From: Helicobacter_J cappadocius
GTDB lineage: Bacteria; Campylobacterota; Campylobacteria; Campylobacterales; Helicobacteraceae
Assembly (NCBI RefSeq): GCF_030686155.1
Contig: NZ_JAUPEV010000008.1
Span: 1-64,000 of the forward strand
Length of the DNA: 64,000 nucleotides
Direction: 5' to 3'
Shown here: positions 51,948-61,965 of the stretch, piece after piece
How positions within the stretch are numbered: position 1 is the first letter of the stretch
Layout of the letters: each line of letters begins with the position of its first letter
Notes under the pieces: generated by a model
What the model was told of the DNA's origin: nothing
The model's database searches: none
The model's input: only the letters and a program-made list of their open reading frames with translations
Translations under genes and position numbers: made by a program

Positions 51948-54197
51948 TTAGAAAAACTTACTACCTATTTGAACATAAAATGAGGCTCCGGGTGCTTTAT
52001 AATAATCATAATATTGAGCATTTGTAAAATTTAAAAAACTCAAAGAAAGAGATGTTTTGTTATGGAATTCATAGCCGATTTTTGCATCAAAACTTACATG
52101 TGGATTGATAGAACCAAAGGTCTTTTGCGTTTTATCTGTTGCTTTATTATCAAGACTTGTAAATGCTCCTGATTGAGCGTTTAACTGCAAAGAACCAAAG
52201 AAGCCAATCTTATCTTCTCCTCCATAAAGCAGTGCTAAATGCCCCATATGTGGAGGTATTTGTGCGATATAGTGACCATTATATTTGGGCTGGGCATCAT
52301 TTCTGATGATTTTTGCATTTGTGTAGGTGTAATTTGCTGAAATTGACAAATCCTTGTAAATTTTTTGATCAAATTCTAATTCTACTCCATTGATCCTTTC
52401 GTGCCCACCATTGATATTTTGATAAGGATCATCAATAGAACCTGAACCATTTTTGTAAATAGCGTTGAACATTTCAGTTTGATAATAATAAGCCTTAAAT
52501 AATCCGCCGTAGGAATTTCCCTGCTCTAATCCTATGTCAAATTCAAGCCCATACTCCGGAGAGAGAAAGGGGTTATTCTCTTGATAGTCCCCACTATGTG
52601 CGTGAGCGTACATCTCTCTAGTATTTGGTGCCCTGAAAGCTAGTCCTATTGACCCCTTCAAGACAGCATAACTGAAAGGCTGATAATTAAATGCAAACTT
52701 TGGAGAGGGAAAGAATTTTTTTGTATCTGGGAATATTTCTTTGCTTGGATTATAAACATCAGTGGTATCTAAAGTGCTCATATCAAATGTCTGCCAATAA
52801 TCTAATCTCAAACCCATATTTGTGCTAAATACATCACTCCATTTGCTAGTAAATTGTGTCCATAGAGCAATAGTGTAAGCACTACTATTGTCCTGTCCAT
52901 AAAGACCAGTATAGTCATTCCAAAAATCTCTACGTGTCCAATCTCCGATCGTATGACGTTCATTTGAAGCTTCCATATATCTAGCTTGAAAACCTATCAT
53001 TAAGGTATGTTTATCAGTGAGTTTGTTTTGATATACTATATCTAAATAATTACTTGTTGCGGAATTATCTAGCGATTTGCCCGGTCCGCCAAATATACTT
53101 GTTTTTGGATTGGAATTGTCTCCATCGCTAAAATGCGAAATCAAATCCACACTCGAAATAGTAGTAGTCAAAGAGGAATTATCATTGAAATAATGTTTGT
53201 GTGAAATTGATGCAAGATAGTTTTGTTCAAAGCGAAATCCCGACCAACCAATTCCATAAAAAGGACTATAAAAGCTGGTTTTAGCACTATCAGTATAACC
53301 TCCATATACAGGCTGAAAAATAGAGTTTCTTAAATTTGTTTGTGTAGAATTTTGATTTTCATTGATTGTGGAGATATTGAAAGAAACGCTTGTGGTATCA
53401 TTATCTCCCCAATCATACTCTGCTTTGATGTGTCCATTGTTCGTAAGATAGCCACTACGTCCAAGTTTGCCGACATTCTCTCCTGCGACTGTTGGTTTTC
53501 CATATGCAGTGATACCGCTAGAAACATCAAAGGGTTCTTTTAAGATTGCTGGGACTCTGGCATAACCATCACTCATAGAAAACCCATAACTAGCCTTCAG
53601 ACGCAATCTTTTATCTAAAAACGCATCTCCTATACTAAAATATCCTCGAGTTCGATTTTTCTCTGCTCCCCCATCAACTATTTCATTCCCATAACCTAAG
53701 GTTGCCTTCATCTCTAGTTTAGTAGGCATTGATGTAATAAAATTAATAACTCCACCAATCCCTCCTGTTCCATACAGACTCGAAAAAGGTCCTCTCACTA
53801 CCTCTACATGATCAATATCCATACTTGAAATAGATTGAATGATACGCATTTCGCCTTCTAGATCATTTAAAATCACCCCATCTAGCATAATGAGGGTTCC
53901 ATAAGGAATCCCCCGCATATAAACCTGAGGACGACCATTGTATCCTGCGTCTTTATCTACCTTTACTCCTGCCATTACACTTATCATATCGCTGATTTGC
54001 TGAGATGTGCGATCTTTTATTTCTTTATGATTCATTACACTTACATTTCCAGGAGCTTCTGACATGAGTGTAGGCATTCGATTTGAAGTTGTTACGACTT
54101 TGTTAAGCTCAAAACTCTTTTCATCATCTCCAAATAAAAATACTCCACTCATTACAATGCAGCATAAGACGAGGATACAGCGATTTTTACGAGACAT
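51948..54197 (-). CDS. TonB-dependent outer-membrane receptor, copy 2
   Basis: A 749-aa receptor: signal peptide (CILVLCCIVMSGVFLFG), plug (APGNVSVMNHKEIKDRT, GTLIMLDGVILND, VEVVRGPFSSLYGTGGIGGVINFIT) and barrel ending QIGSKFF. It is clearly paralogous to the receptor at 42885-45047, especially in the plug, and diverges in the extracellular loops, as expected if the ligands differ. It stands alone. Its upstream region (54198-54325) is extremely AT-rich, with TATTATT- and TAATAAA-type half-sites that could bind Fur or NikR, but I see no clean box. Confidence 0.9.
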   Translation of the reverse strand: MSRKNRCILVLCCIVMSGVFLFGDDEKSFELNKVVTTSNRMPTLMSEAPGNVSVMNHKEIKDRTSQQISDMISVMAGVKVDKDAGYNGRPQVYMRGIPYGTLIMLDGVILNDLEGEMRIIQSISSMDIDHVEVVRGPFSSLYGTGGIGGVINFITSMPTKLEMKATLGYGNEIVDGGAEKNRTRGYFSIGDAFLDKRLRLKASYGFSMSDGYARVPAILKEPFDVSSGITAYGKPTVAGENVGKLGRSGYLTNNGHIKAEYDWGDNDTTSVSFNISTINENQNSTQTNLRNSIFQPVYGGYTDSAKTSFYSPFYGIGWSGFRFEQNYLASISHKHYFNDNSSLTTTISSVDLISHFSDGDNSNPKTSIFGGPGKSLDNSATSNYLDIVYQNKLTDKHTLMIGFQARYMEASNERHTIGDWTRRDFWNDYTGLYGQDNSSAYTIALWTQFTSKWSDVFSTNMGLRLDYWQTFDMSTLDTTDVYNPSKEIFPDTKKFFPSPKFAFNYQPFSYAVLKGSIGLAFRAPNTREMYAHAHSGDYQENNPFLSPEYGLEFDIGLEQGNSYGGLFKAYYYQTEMFNAIYKNGSGSIDDPYQNINGGHERINGVELEFDQKIYKDLSISANYTYTNAKIIRNDAQPKYNGHYIAQIPPHMGHLALLYGGEDKIGFFGSLQLNAQSGAFTSLDNKATDKTQKTFGSINPHVSFDAKIGYEFHNKTSLSLSFLNFTNAQYYDYYKAPGASFYVQIGSKFF

Positions 54198-54325
54198 TTT
54201 TGCTTCCTGATAATTTTATAATCATTCTTAAAACATAATATTTTGACATTTTATTAAAAAAATATTAAAAATAATATTTTGCATATTACCAAACAACAGA
54301 GTTAGAGAGAAAACTACAAAAAAAC

Positions 54326-55696
54326 TCAGAATGAAATAAAAAAACCGCTGATAAAAATCGCCACAATAATAATGGGGATAATGTATTTGATATAAGCAAA
54401 CCAAATGCGAATAACACTTTCTGGTAGTTTTGCCCCATTTTTGAGTTCTTTTATAGATTCGCTTCCAAGCACATAGCCTACAAAAATACTTGCACCCAAT
54501 GCAGTAAGAACAAAAAAGATATTCCCACTCACAAAATCAAAAGTATCAAAAATATTTCTTCCTCCTATTTTTATATCTCTCCAATATCCATAAGCAAGAA
54601 TACAAGGGATATTTCCAAAAATAAATATAAAACTAAGTGTGATAGAAATAGCCTTTTTTCTATTGAGTTTGAGCTTTTCTGTGAGGGTTGTAATAATCAC
54701 TTCATAGATAGGCAGAGAAGTCGTGAGTGCCGCGGTAATAAGTAGCAAAAAAAATACCACAGCAAACAAATTTCCAAAAGGCATATGTGAAAAAACAATT
54801 GGAAGAGTTTTGAATACAAGAGATGGACCTGAATCAGGACTAAGTCCAAAACTAAAAAGTGAAGGAAATATCATAAAACCTGCCATAATTGCAATAAAAG
54901 TATTCAAAATCCCCGTAATAATAGCGGTTTTTACCATATCTTCTTCTTTATGCAAATAAGATGAGAGAGTAATCATCACTCCAAATCCTAGAGATAGTGC
55001 GAAAAAAACTTGTCCCAAAACCAAAATAAATAGCTTTGGAGTGATTTTGCTAAAATCAGGGGTGAGATAAAATTTCACTCCTTCTATAGCACCAGGCATA
55101 GTGAGATTGCGAACAACCATTGCCAAAAGGCATAAAAAAAGTAGAGGCATCAAATATTTCATCGATCGTTCAATTCCATCAATAATCCCCTTTGATAAAA
55201 TAACCCAATTCAATACAACAAAAATAAATGTAAAAATTCCCACCATTAAAGGAGAATGTTCAATATGTATATCATAAAAATCTGAAGCGATATTTTTAGT
55301 AATCGCACTAGAGAGATCAAGTCCTCCACTTAAAATACTTACTATATAAGAAATAACCCACCCCCCAAGCACCATATAATAAGCTAGGATTCCAAATGCC
55401 CCTATCAGCCCCATATAGCCGAAAATCTTCCAATATTTTGAGATCTTCCTACCCTGCGTGACTCCTCCAAAAGCATCAACAGAATTCATATGTGCTCGTC
55501 TTCCAATGATATTTTCAACCAAAATAATCGGGATTCCCACGACAATCATAGCGATAATAAAAACCAATACATATGCCCCGCCACCATTTTCTCCAACCAA
55601 ATAAGGAAACCGCCAAGTCGCTCCAAATCCAACGGTTGCTCCTGCCACGGTGAGGACATAAGTAAGACGGCTTGACCAAAGTTGTCTTTTTTGCAT
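54326..55696 (-). CDS. Neurotransmitter:sodium symporter (NSS) family transporter
   Basis: A 456-aa LeuT-fold symporter with about 11-12 membrane spans. The N-terminal Na+-site signature is GATVGFGATWRFPYLVGENGGGAYVL. It probably imports an amino acid with Na+; bacterial members vary in substrate. The open frame starts 20 codons earlier (55756), but ATG 55696 (MQKRQLWSSR) follows AAAGGA and matches the normal family start. Monocistronic by appearance. Confidence 0.9.
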   Translation of the reverse strand: MQKRQLWSSRLTYVLTVAGATVGFGATWRFPYLVGENGGGAYVLVFIIAMIVVGIPIILVENIIGRRAHMNSVDAFGGVTQGRKISKYWKIFGYMGLIGAFGILAYYMVLGGWVISYIVSILSGGLDLSSAITKNIASDFYDIHIEHSPLMVGIFTFIFVVLNWVILSKGIIDGIERSMKYLMPLLFLCLLAMVVRNLTMPGAIEGVKFYLTPDFSKITPKLFILVLGQVFFALSLGFGVMITLSSYLHKEEDMVKTAIITGILNTFIAIMAGFMIFPSLFSFGLSPDSGPSLVFKTLPIVFSHMPFGNLFAVVFFLLLITAALTTSLPIYEVIITTLTEKLKLNRKKAISITLSFIFIFGNIPCILAYGYWRDIKIGGRNIFDTFDFVSGNIFFVLTALGASIFVGYVLGSESIKELKNGAKLPESVIRIWFAYIKYIIPIIIVAIFISGFFISF

Positions 55697-56030
55697 TTGT
55701 ATTCCTTTATTTGTGGTTGGAAGTTTGATTTTAATTTTGAAAATATATTTTATCAATTTTAAAGCACTTCTGAATAGATTTTTGAAATTTTTCTATTGCA
55801 TCTTATTGAGCTATATTGAAAATTGATTGTAAAAGTTTATGCATGAATAATCATTTTGAATCCATAAGTAAAGGCATAAGTTTTAAGTACCTTTTGTAAA
55901 TGATAAAAACATATATTTTAGATATTTGGGAAATAGGGAAAACAACAACGCTGTAAAAATCGATATTCTAAGATTATAAGAAAGTGAGTTTAAAATCAAA
56001 TAGGAGTTTTAAGTCCTATTTGATAAAAAA
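55697..56030. other. 334-bp gap between NSS transporter and flgE
   Basis: No gene is visible. The gap contains the ribosome-binding site of the symporter gene near 55697-55710 and the flgE terminator at 55995-56024. The remaining AT-rich sequence shows no convincing RNA or operator. Confidence 0.6.
55995..56024 (-). terminator. Rho-independent terminator after flgE
   Basis: ATCAAATAGGA and TCCTATTTGAT form an 11-bp perfect stem with an 8-nt loop, 7 bp beyond the flgE stop. On the minus strand it is followed by TTTT. Confidence 0.75.
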
Positions 56031-58181
56031 TTATTGCTTAAGATTGAGTAGGGTATTTAAAATTTGATCAGAGGTCGTAACTGCCTTTGAATTTGCCTGA
56101 AATCCACGTTGAACAACGATAAGTTGAGTGAGGCTTCGACTTAAATCCACATTACTCATCTCAAGCTTTGAACCAGAGACCCCGCCTCTTCTACCAGTAT
56201 TTGCTGCTCCAATCATCGCTTCGCCTGAGTTTCCTGAAGCAGAAAAAACATTTCCTCCTTCTGATTGTAAACCTGTATTGTTGGCAAAGTTTGCAAGTGC
56301 AACCTGAGCAAGTGCAAGAGATTTTCCGTTGCTAAATGCACCAAGCAAAGAACCATTTGAATCAAATCTCACATCCATCAAATCTCCAGCTTGATAGCCA
56401 TCTTGATTAATAGCATAAGTCTCTGATATTTTATCCACACTAGTAAGCCCTCCAAATGTTCCAGAAAGACCAAATTTTAGATTAACTCTTTGGGGAGCAT
56501 CTGATCCATTTTTAGGATCGATCTGTAAAACAGGAGGGTTCATACCTGCTAAGCTTCCATCACTATTAAATCGAAGTTTTCCTCCTTCAAATACATTGGG
56601 TCTGCTAGGAGAGGAGCCATAAATCTCTGAAGGTTCAGGCACGATTGCTCTAAAATTCCACTCTGCTCCACCTGTCTTGTAAAACTCAAATCGTATCGTG
56701 TGCTTAGTACCTAAACTGTCAATCATATCAATGCTAGTTGTATGGATAGCATGACCAATTTTCGAAGTACTTGTAGCTGTTCCACCTTCAATAAGAGAGG
56801 CTGTGTTAAGTGATTTCATTGTATCTTTAAACAAAACATTGTTTGTAACATTCTCAGAAGCATAACCACTGACAAAAAGATTCAAATTTTGTTTTTCATT
56901 ATCTCCATTATCTTTGTTAGCAATTTCAAACATACCATATTTATTTACGGTAACTGAAACTGAAGCGGTACTTTCACTATAAGCCTTAGTAGGTTCTTTT
57001 ATCATATTGGCATCATATTGCATCAATGCCCTTAAATCTTCAGTGGTTCTAAACTGCCCAGTAGCAGAATCTGGACTGACTGATTTGGTATATCTATACC
57101 TAAATGATGTAATATCCGCATCTCCTTGTATAAAACTAGAAAAAGCTCCGGTTCCTGAAGCTGTAACGCGAATATTTTTGACTTTTTCATCTCCGTCAAG
57201 CTCATTTTTATTCTCTAAACTCAAAAGTCCGCCATTTACATATGCTTCTATACCTGTCTTATCTTTTACCGCATTGATAGCATTTTGAGCTGCTACAAGA
57301 GTGGAAACACCACTCACTGCTGAATCGTTGGTGAAAGAAATTTGAGTACCATTAAGTCCAATTGTATTGGTCGTATCTGATGGAACAATCTCATTTACCA
57401 TGTGAGAGGTTTTATAACTTACCCATATACCCTGATTTTCATTTAAGGCAAACGCATCTCCGTCTTGATTAAACAGTGCACCCACATCTTCTGCCATCTG
57501 TGTCAGATTGGTTTTTGAATCATAGACAGGATTAATACCATCAGATGGAGTTTTTGCACTAGAATCTAAAGCAAAAATACTTGCCATTTGATCCACATGT
57601 CTACCAGCATTCAAATTTGCTCTAAGCGAGACTTCAGTAGTTGCTCTTGCAGGCATTACCATGCCTGGATCAATCTGAATATTTTTTAAAGGTCCTGTGT
57701 TATCAACTTTGAAAAAATCTGTCTCGCTCATTTTTGAAGAGTTTTTAATATCATCTCGCACCCAACCCTGCACAACATAACCACCAGTGGTAACAAGATT
57801 TCCATTTGCATCAAATACAAATTCACCATCTCTTGTATAATTACGTGTGGTTCCTCTATCGGGACTGATAACAAAAAATCCTTCTCCCTCAATGGCTAGA
57901 TCTGTTTTTACATCAGTATTTTGAGTATTACCCTGTGAAAATACCTTTGTAGTTGCATCAATACCTACACCAAGACCTACTGAAAAATCATTCTGACCAC
58001 CTAATCCATTTTTATATGGAGAAGTTGCTATCAGCTTTATTTGCGAAAGCATATCAACAAATGAAGCTCTAGAATACTTGAAACCAACCGTATTAACATT
58101 GGCAATATTATTACTCTCTACATCAAGCGCTATTTGGTGAGCTTGCATACCACTCACACCAGACCACATAGACCTAAGCAT
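56031..58181 (-). CDS. flgE: Flagellar hook protein FlgE
   Basis: A 716-aa hook subunit. N-terminal LRSMWSGVSGMQAHQIALDVESNNIANVNTVGFK and C-terminal LSRSLTQLIVVQRGFQANSKAVTTSDQILNTLLNLKQ are the conserved D0 helices. The large central part (about 140-600) is the surface-exposed domain, which makes FlgE long (about 718 aa) in Helicobacter compared with about 400 in Salmonella. It has its own sigma54 promoter and terminator, so it forms a single-gene unit. Confidence 0.96.
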   Translation of the reverse strand: MLRSMWSGVSGMQAHQIALDVESNNIANVNTVGFKYSRASFVDMLSQIKLIATSPYKNGLGGQNDFSVGLGVGIDATTKVFSQGNTQNTDVKTDLAIEGEGFFVISPDRGTTRNYTRDGEFVFDANGNLVTTGGYVVQGWVRDDIKNSSKMSETDFFKVDNTGPLKNIQIDPGMVMPARATTEVSLRANLNAGRHVDQMASIFALDSSAKTPSDGINPVYDSKTNLTQMAEDVGALFNQDGDAFALNENQGIWVSYKTSHMVNEIVPSDTTNTIGLNGTQISFTNDSAVSGVSTLVAAQNAINAVKDKTGIEAYVNGGLLSLENKNELDGDEKVKNIRVTASGTGAFSSFIQGDADITSFRYRYTKSVSPDSATGQFRTTEDLRALMQYDANMIKEPTKAYSESTASVSVTVNKYGMFEIANKDNGDNEKQNLNLFVSGYASENVTNNVLFKDTMKSLNTASLIEGGTATSTSKIGHAIHTTSIDMIDSLGTKHTIRFEFYKTGGAEWNFRAIVPEPSEIYGSSPSRPNVFEGGKLRFNSDGSLAGMNPPVLQIDPKNGSDAPQRVNLKFGLSGTFGGLTSVDKISETYAINQDGYQAGDLMDVRFDSNGSLLGAFSNGKSLALAQVALANFANNTGLQSEGGNVFSASGNSGEAMIGAANTGRRGGVSGSKLEMSNVDLSRSLTQLIVVQRGFQANSKAVTTSDQILNTLLNLKQ

Positions 58182-58217
58182 ACAAATCCTTTGGAATTTT
58201 ATATTTTGTATTCTAAA

Positions 58218-58233
58218 AGCAATTAGTGTGCCA
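58218..58233 (-). promoter_or_regulatory. Sigma54 (RpoN) promoter for flgE
   Basis: On the minus strand TGGCAC-N5-TTGCT is a perfect -24/-12 element, with GG and GC spaced as RpoN requires. It lies 37-52 nt before the flgE ATG. In Helicobacter the middle flagellar genes, including flgE, use RpoN with the activator FlgR. Confidence 0.9.
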
Positions 58234-58299
58234 AAAAATGAGATTAAATCATAGAAATTATTTTGAAAAGATGATAAGTGGAATTTTTATTTTGTAATA

Positions 58300-58317
58300 T
58301 CCCTCTAAAAAGAGGGA
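58300..58317 (-). terminator. Hairpin after glnA
   Basis: TCCCTCT/AGAGGGA stem (7 bp) with a 4-nt loop, 7 bp after the glnA stop. The following bases are AT-rich but not a clean T-run, so termination is plausible rather than certain. Confidence 0.45.
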
Positions 58318-58324
58318 GAGAAAG

Positions 58325-59770
58325 CTAACAAGAGTAAGTAGAAATAAACTCAAATGGATGAGGACGTCCTTCCCAAGGCCAAATTTCAGTTTCAAATTTA
58401 AAACTCTTATAAATCTGAATAAAACTCTCTGTGAACACATCACCTTCTTTAAGGTATTTTCTATCTAAAAGCATTTCTTCCATTGCTGTTCTAAGAGTAT
58501 GAGGCATTTGTTTGATGCCTTTTTCTCGAATTTCGTCAAGTGTAAGCTCAAATAAATCAATATCCATTGGCTCACCAGGATCTGTTTTATTAACAATACC
58601 ATCTAAACCTGCCATCAAAATGCAAGAAAATGCAAGATAAGGATTAGCAGAGCTATCAGGAAAACGGAATTCTAATCGAGCACTTTTCCCAGATACGCCA
58701 TAAGGAATTCTCACACTCGCACTTCTATTTTGAGCTGAATAAGTCAAAATAGATGGAGCTTCAAATCCTGGAATAAGCCTTTTATAAGAGTTTGTAGAAG
58801 CATTTGTAAAAGCAGCAACACTTCTAGCATGTTTTAAAACTCCACCCAAAAAATGGAGTGCAGAATCACTCAAACCTTGATATTTTTGACCACTAAAGAG
58901 ATTTTCTCCTGCCTTCCAAATGCTCACATGTGTGTGCATACCACTTCCATTATCTCCAAAAAGTGGTTTTGGCATGAATGTAGCTGTTTTGCCATTGAGA
59001 TGAGCTACCATTTTTACGACGTATTTGAGTTTTTGAACATTATCAGCTGCTTCAACCAAATCACCAAATTTAACGCCAACTTCACCTTGTCCTTGTGCTA
59101 CTTCATGATGAACCACAAATGTTTCCAAACCAACCTGATTAAGGACTTTTACAATCTCTGCTCTCAAATCCATCATCGAATCTACTGGCGGAACAGGAAA
59201 ATAACCACCTTTTGTTCCAGGTCTATGTCCTGAATTAATGCCACCTTCAAAACTTCTATCTCGATTCCATTCGCCTTCTTCGCTATCTATTTCATAATAT
59301 TGACAATTTACAGCATCTCTGATTTTGATAGAATCAAAGATAAAAAATTCATTCTCTGGTCCAATATAAACCATATCACCAATGCCTGTTTTTTTCAAAT
59401 GTTCTACAGCCTTCTTTGCCAAACTTCTTGGACATCTCTCATAAGGTTGATCTTTATATATATCCCACACATCGCAAAAAACAACAACAGTCGTATCAGC
59501 TGTAAATGGGTCAATAAAATATCTAATTGGTTCAGGCAAAAGTATCATATCAGAATGCTGGATAGGTTGCCACGCTTTGATAGAACTCGCGTCAAATGGG
59601 ATACCATTATGGAAAGTCTCCTCGCTGAGTGCACTAATAGAATAAGCCATATGATGCCATACACCCTTAATATCAGTGAATCTGAAATCCACAAATTCCA
59701 CATCATTGTCCTTACAAAAAGAAAAAAAATCTTTAATAAGCTCTGGCTTACTGTATCTAGGAATACCCAT
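58325..59770 (-). CDS. glnA: Glutamine synthetase, type I
   Basis: A 481-aa GSI. It makes glutamine from glutamate, ammonia and [13 protein letters not shown], the [23 protein letters not shown] segment, RSAYNR-like [10 protein letters not shown] and [15 protein letters not shown] give the metal, ammonia and glutamate sites. The C-terminal adenylylation region reads [12 protein letters not shown]; the adenylylated Tyr is at that position, though Helicobacter is not known to adenylylate GS. A candidate -10 lies at 59803-59808. Confidence 0.96.
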   Translation of the reverse strand: MGIPRYSKPELIKDFFSFCKDNDVEFVDFRFTDIKGVWHHMAYSISALSEETFHNGIPFDASSIKAWQPIQHSDMILLPEPIRYFIDPFTADTTVVVFCDVWDIYKDQPYERCPRSLAKKAVEHLKKTGIGDMVYIGPENEFFIFDSIKIRDAVNCQYYEIDSEEGEWNRDRSFEGGINSGHRPGTKGGYFPVPPVDSMMDLRAEIVKVLNQVGLETFVVHHEVAQGQGEVGVKFGDLVEAADNVQKLKYVVKMVAHLNGKTATFMPKPLFGDNGSGMHTHVSIWKAGENLFSGQKYQGLSDSALHFLGGVLKHARSVAAFTNASTNSYKRLIPGFEAPSILTYSAQNRSASVRIPYGVSGKSARLEFRFPDSSANPYLAFSCILMAGLDGIVNKTDPGEPMDIDLFELTLDEIREKGIKQMPHTLRTAMEEMLLDRKYLKEGDVFTESFIQIYKSFKFETEIWPWEGRPHPFEFISTYSC

Positions 59771-59802
59771 AACCTACCCTTTTCTAAATAAATTTATCAC
59801 AA

Positions 59803-59808
59803 ATTCTA
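59803..59808 (-). promoter_or_regulatory. Candidate extended -10 for glnA
   Basis: TGGTAGAAT on the minus strand (-10 core TAGAAT), about 33 nt before the glnA ATG. A small AAGAT/ATCTT hairpin lies further upstream near 59848. Assigned by eye. Confidence 0.35.
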
Positions 59809-59929
59809 CCATTGTATTGTAAAAACCTAACTAAAATATCAACATATAAGATAAAATCTTACCAAAAAATATAATAAGATATACAGAAGATTTTAAATCC
59901 ACACTTTCTATATCACAAGCTAGTTGATA

Positions 59930-61468
59930 TTAAAAAATCTTTTTGCTCAAAAATGCCTTATAATAATAAAATATCCCGACAAGCAAAATAATACCTATGA
60001 CATAACCAATCATAATAGAAGAACTAAAACTCGCCACTCCAAAACTAATCATAGCCACAACTGCTGCGGTACTTGCATAGGGAAACTGAGTAATAAAATG
60101 GCTTTGCACAGAACATCCAGCTCCCGTTGCAGATAAAATCGTGGTATCTGAAATAGGAGAAGCGTGATCGCCATATACTGCTCCTGCCAAAACAGAAGAA
60201 ATACAAAGAATAGCATCTCCTCCTGAAGCTATTGCCAAACTAACTCCAATAGGCAACATAATTGCGAAAGTCCCCCAACTCGTTCCTGTAGCAAAAGCTA
60301 TAAAACCTGAAATGGCAAAAAGTACCATTGGCATGGCTAATCCCGCACTCTCAGATAAAAAATCTTTACTGATATTGGCAAGATATACACCTGTTTGCAT
60401 ATCATCACTAATCACAGGCCCTATCGCCCATGCCAAAATCAATATTAAAATCGCTGGGAGCATACTCTTGATTCCATCAGTTACCATCAAAATAAAGGAT
60501 GATTTATTTAAATGTCTAATAGAGATCAAAACACTCACTATCAACGCAAAAAGCCCTCCATAAAAAAGCGAAAATGCGGTATCAGTGTTTTTTAACATAG
60601 AAAAAAGAGTGTTTTGTCTTCCTGCTTCAAATCCTGTCCATAAAATCATAAATGCAATCGATATTATCAACACAATCACAGGAACAATCAATAACCACAC
60701 AGAACTTGAAGGTTTATTCAGTTCTTCGCTAGAAAGAAAATCCCTCACCCCAATATTTTTATTTTTAACCATTGCAGGGAGATTTATCTGCCAATATATC
60801 GTTAAAAATACCGCCAAAAGAGCAAACCAAGCATAATAATTACTCCATACACTATGTATCAATACAAATAATCCATCTCCTACAGATTCAGGGACACTTG
60901 AATGCATAATTCCCAATATATACGCCCCCCAGCTCGAAATAGGCATCAAAATACAAACAGGTGCAGATGTGGAATCAATCACATAAGCCAAACGTTCTCT
61001 TGTGGAATGATTAGCATCATTAAGAGATTTGGAAATCTGACCAACAGTTAGAGCATTAAAATAGTCATCAATAAAAATAATAATACCTGCTATAAAAGCA
61101 ATAAATTCTGATCCTTGAGGTGTTTTAATACGATGACGTGCCCATTTTACAAAGGCATTCACTGCACCTGAATGAGAAATGGTCTGCGTAAGAATACCCA
61201 ATACAATCAAAAAACCAAATACATAGATACTGGAATATTTCAATACCAAAATAGATGTTCCATCTTGTGTAGGTTCAAAGCTATAAAGAACGGTGGAGAT
61301 TTTTTCATAGATATAATTAAAGGTTCCCATCAAGTGTTGGTAATTCATCATCACACCACCTAGAACAATTCCCACAAAAAGCGAGAGAACGACTCTTTTG
61401 GTAGCAAAAACCATCACAATAACACACAGGGGAACCAATAAACTTAAGATAGAATCGGCATAACTCAT
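59930..61468 (-). CDS. NhaC-family Na+/H+ antiporter
   Basis: A 512-aa membrane protein with about 12 spans. IIIFIDDYFNALTVGQI, STSAPVCILMPISSWGAYILG and FATGTSWGTFAIMLPIGVSLA are NhaC/ion-transporter-superfamily hallmarks, with acidic residues in the membrane at IDDYF. It probably exchanges Na+ for H+; some members carry organic anions or amino acids, so the substrate is not certain. AAGGGA precedes the ATG at 61468. The DUF1090 genes upstream on the same strand end 48 bp before it. Confidence 0.85.
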   Translation of the reverse strand: MSYADSILSLLVPLCVIVMVFATKRVVLSLFVGIVLGGVMMNYQHLMGTFNYIYEKISTVLYSFEPTQDGTSILVLKYSSIYVFGFLIVLGILTQTISHSGAVNAFVKWARHRIKTPQGSEFIAFIAGIIIFIDDYFNALTVGQISKSLNDANHSTRERLAYVIDSTSAPVCILMPISSWGAYILGIMHSSVPESVGDGLFVLIHSVWSNYYAWFALLAVFLTIYWQINLPAMVKNKNIGVRDFLSSEELNKPSSSVWLLIVPVIVLIISIAFMILWTGFEAGRQNTLFSMLKNTDTAFSLFYGGLFALIVSVLISIRHLNKSSFILMVTDGIKSMLPAILILILAWAIGPVISDDMQTGVYLANISKDFLSESAGLAMPMVLFAISGFIAFATGTSWGTFAIMLPIGVSLAIASGGDAILCISSVLAGAVYGDHASPISDTTILSATGAGCSVQSHFITQFPYASTAAVVAMISFGVASFSSSIMIGYVIGIILLVGIFYYYKAFLSKKIF

Positions 61469-61516
61469 AAAATCCCTTGAAAGATAAAATTTTATGAAAT
61501 CATACCAAAAATGCTA

Positions 61517-61921
61517 CTACTTTGAAGATTTAGAAGCTGGTGGAGTGAGCAAATCTTCCATTTTTTTCAGTTCTTGTTTTTTGGAATCAAGTTCAGTTTG
61601 CACCATTTTAAGTTTCATCTCTGTTTTTTTGATCCTATCTGATTTTCCTTTGGCTTGAACTTCTGAAAGCTTTTGCTTGACTTCTGTTATTTTTTGTTCT
61701 AATTTTGTGATATCTGTTTTGATTTCAGCTATGACAACATCATCTTTGCAGTGTTTTTGTAACTCTTTGAGAGCTTTTTTGAGTCCTGAAATTTTGTCTT
61801 TATGTCCATGTTTGTTGGCATAATCTATTTGATTTTGAACATCTTTTTCTTTAAAATCACACACAGGACCTGCCAATAAAATACCGCAAGCAACAAAACT
61901 TAAAACTATTATCTTTTTCAT
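61517..61921 (-). CDS. DUF1090 (YqjC-like) periplasmic protein, copy A
   Basis: A 134-aa protein with a signal peptide (IIVLSFVACGILLAGP) and a long helical hairpin. Two Cys residues (CDFKEKDV and LQKHCKDD) flank a helix with QIDYANKHGHKDKISGLKKAL, the DUF1090 pattern; a Lys-rich coiled coil follows. The Cys pair is likely a disulfide. In E. coli the family is periplasmic with no established function. It follows the second copy by 44 bp on the same strand. Confidence 0.8.
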   Translation of the reverse strand: MKKIIVLSFVACGILLAGPVCDFKEKDVQNQIDYANKHGHKDKISGLKKALKELQKHCKDDVVIAEIKTDITKLEQKITEVKQKLSEVQAKGKSDRIKKTEMKLKMVQTELDSKKQELKKMEDLLTPPASKSSK

Positions 61922-61965
61922 TTTTATCTCCGTCTATAAAATTATTTAAGGCCTTAGATTATATC

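Noticed and set aside
54198..54325. NikR box upstream of the second TonB receptor
   Set aside because: TATTATT and AATAAAA half-sites occur, but the spacing does not match the consensus and the whole region is AT-rich.
58258..58443. 61-aa minus-strand frame overlapping the end of glnA
   Set aside because: It lies out of frame within glnA and its terminator, with no recognisable features.
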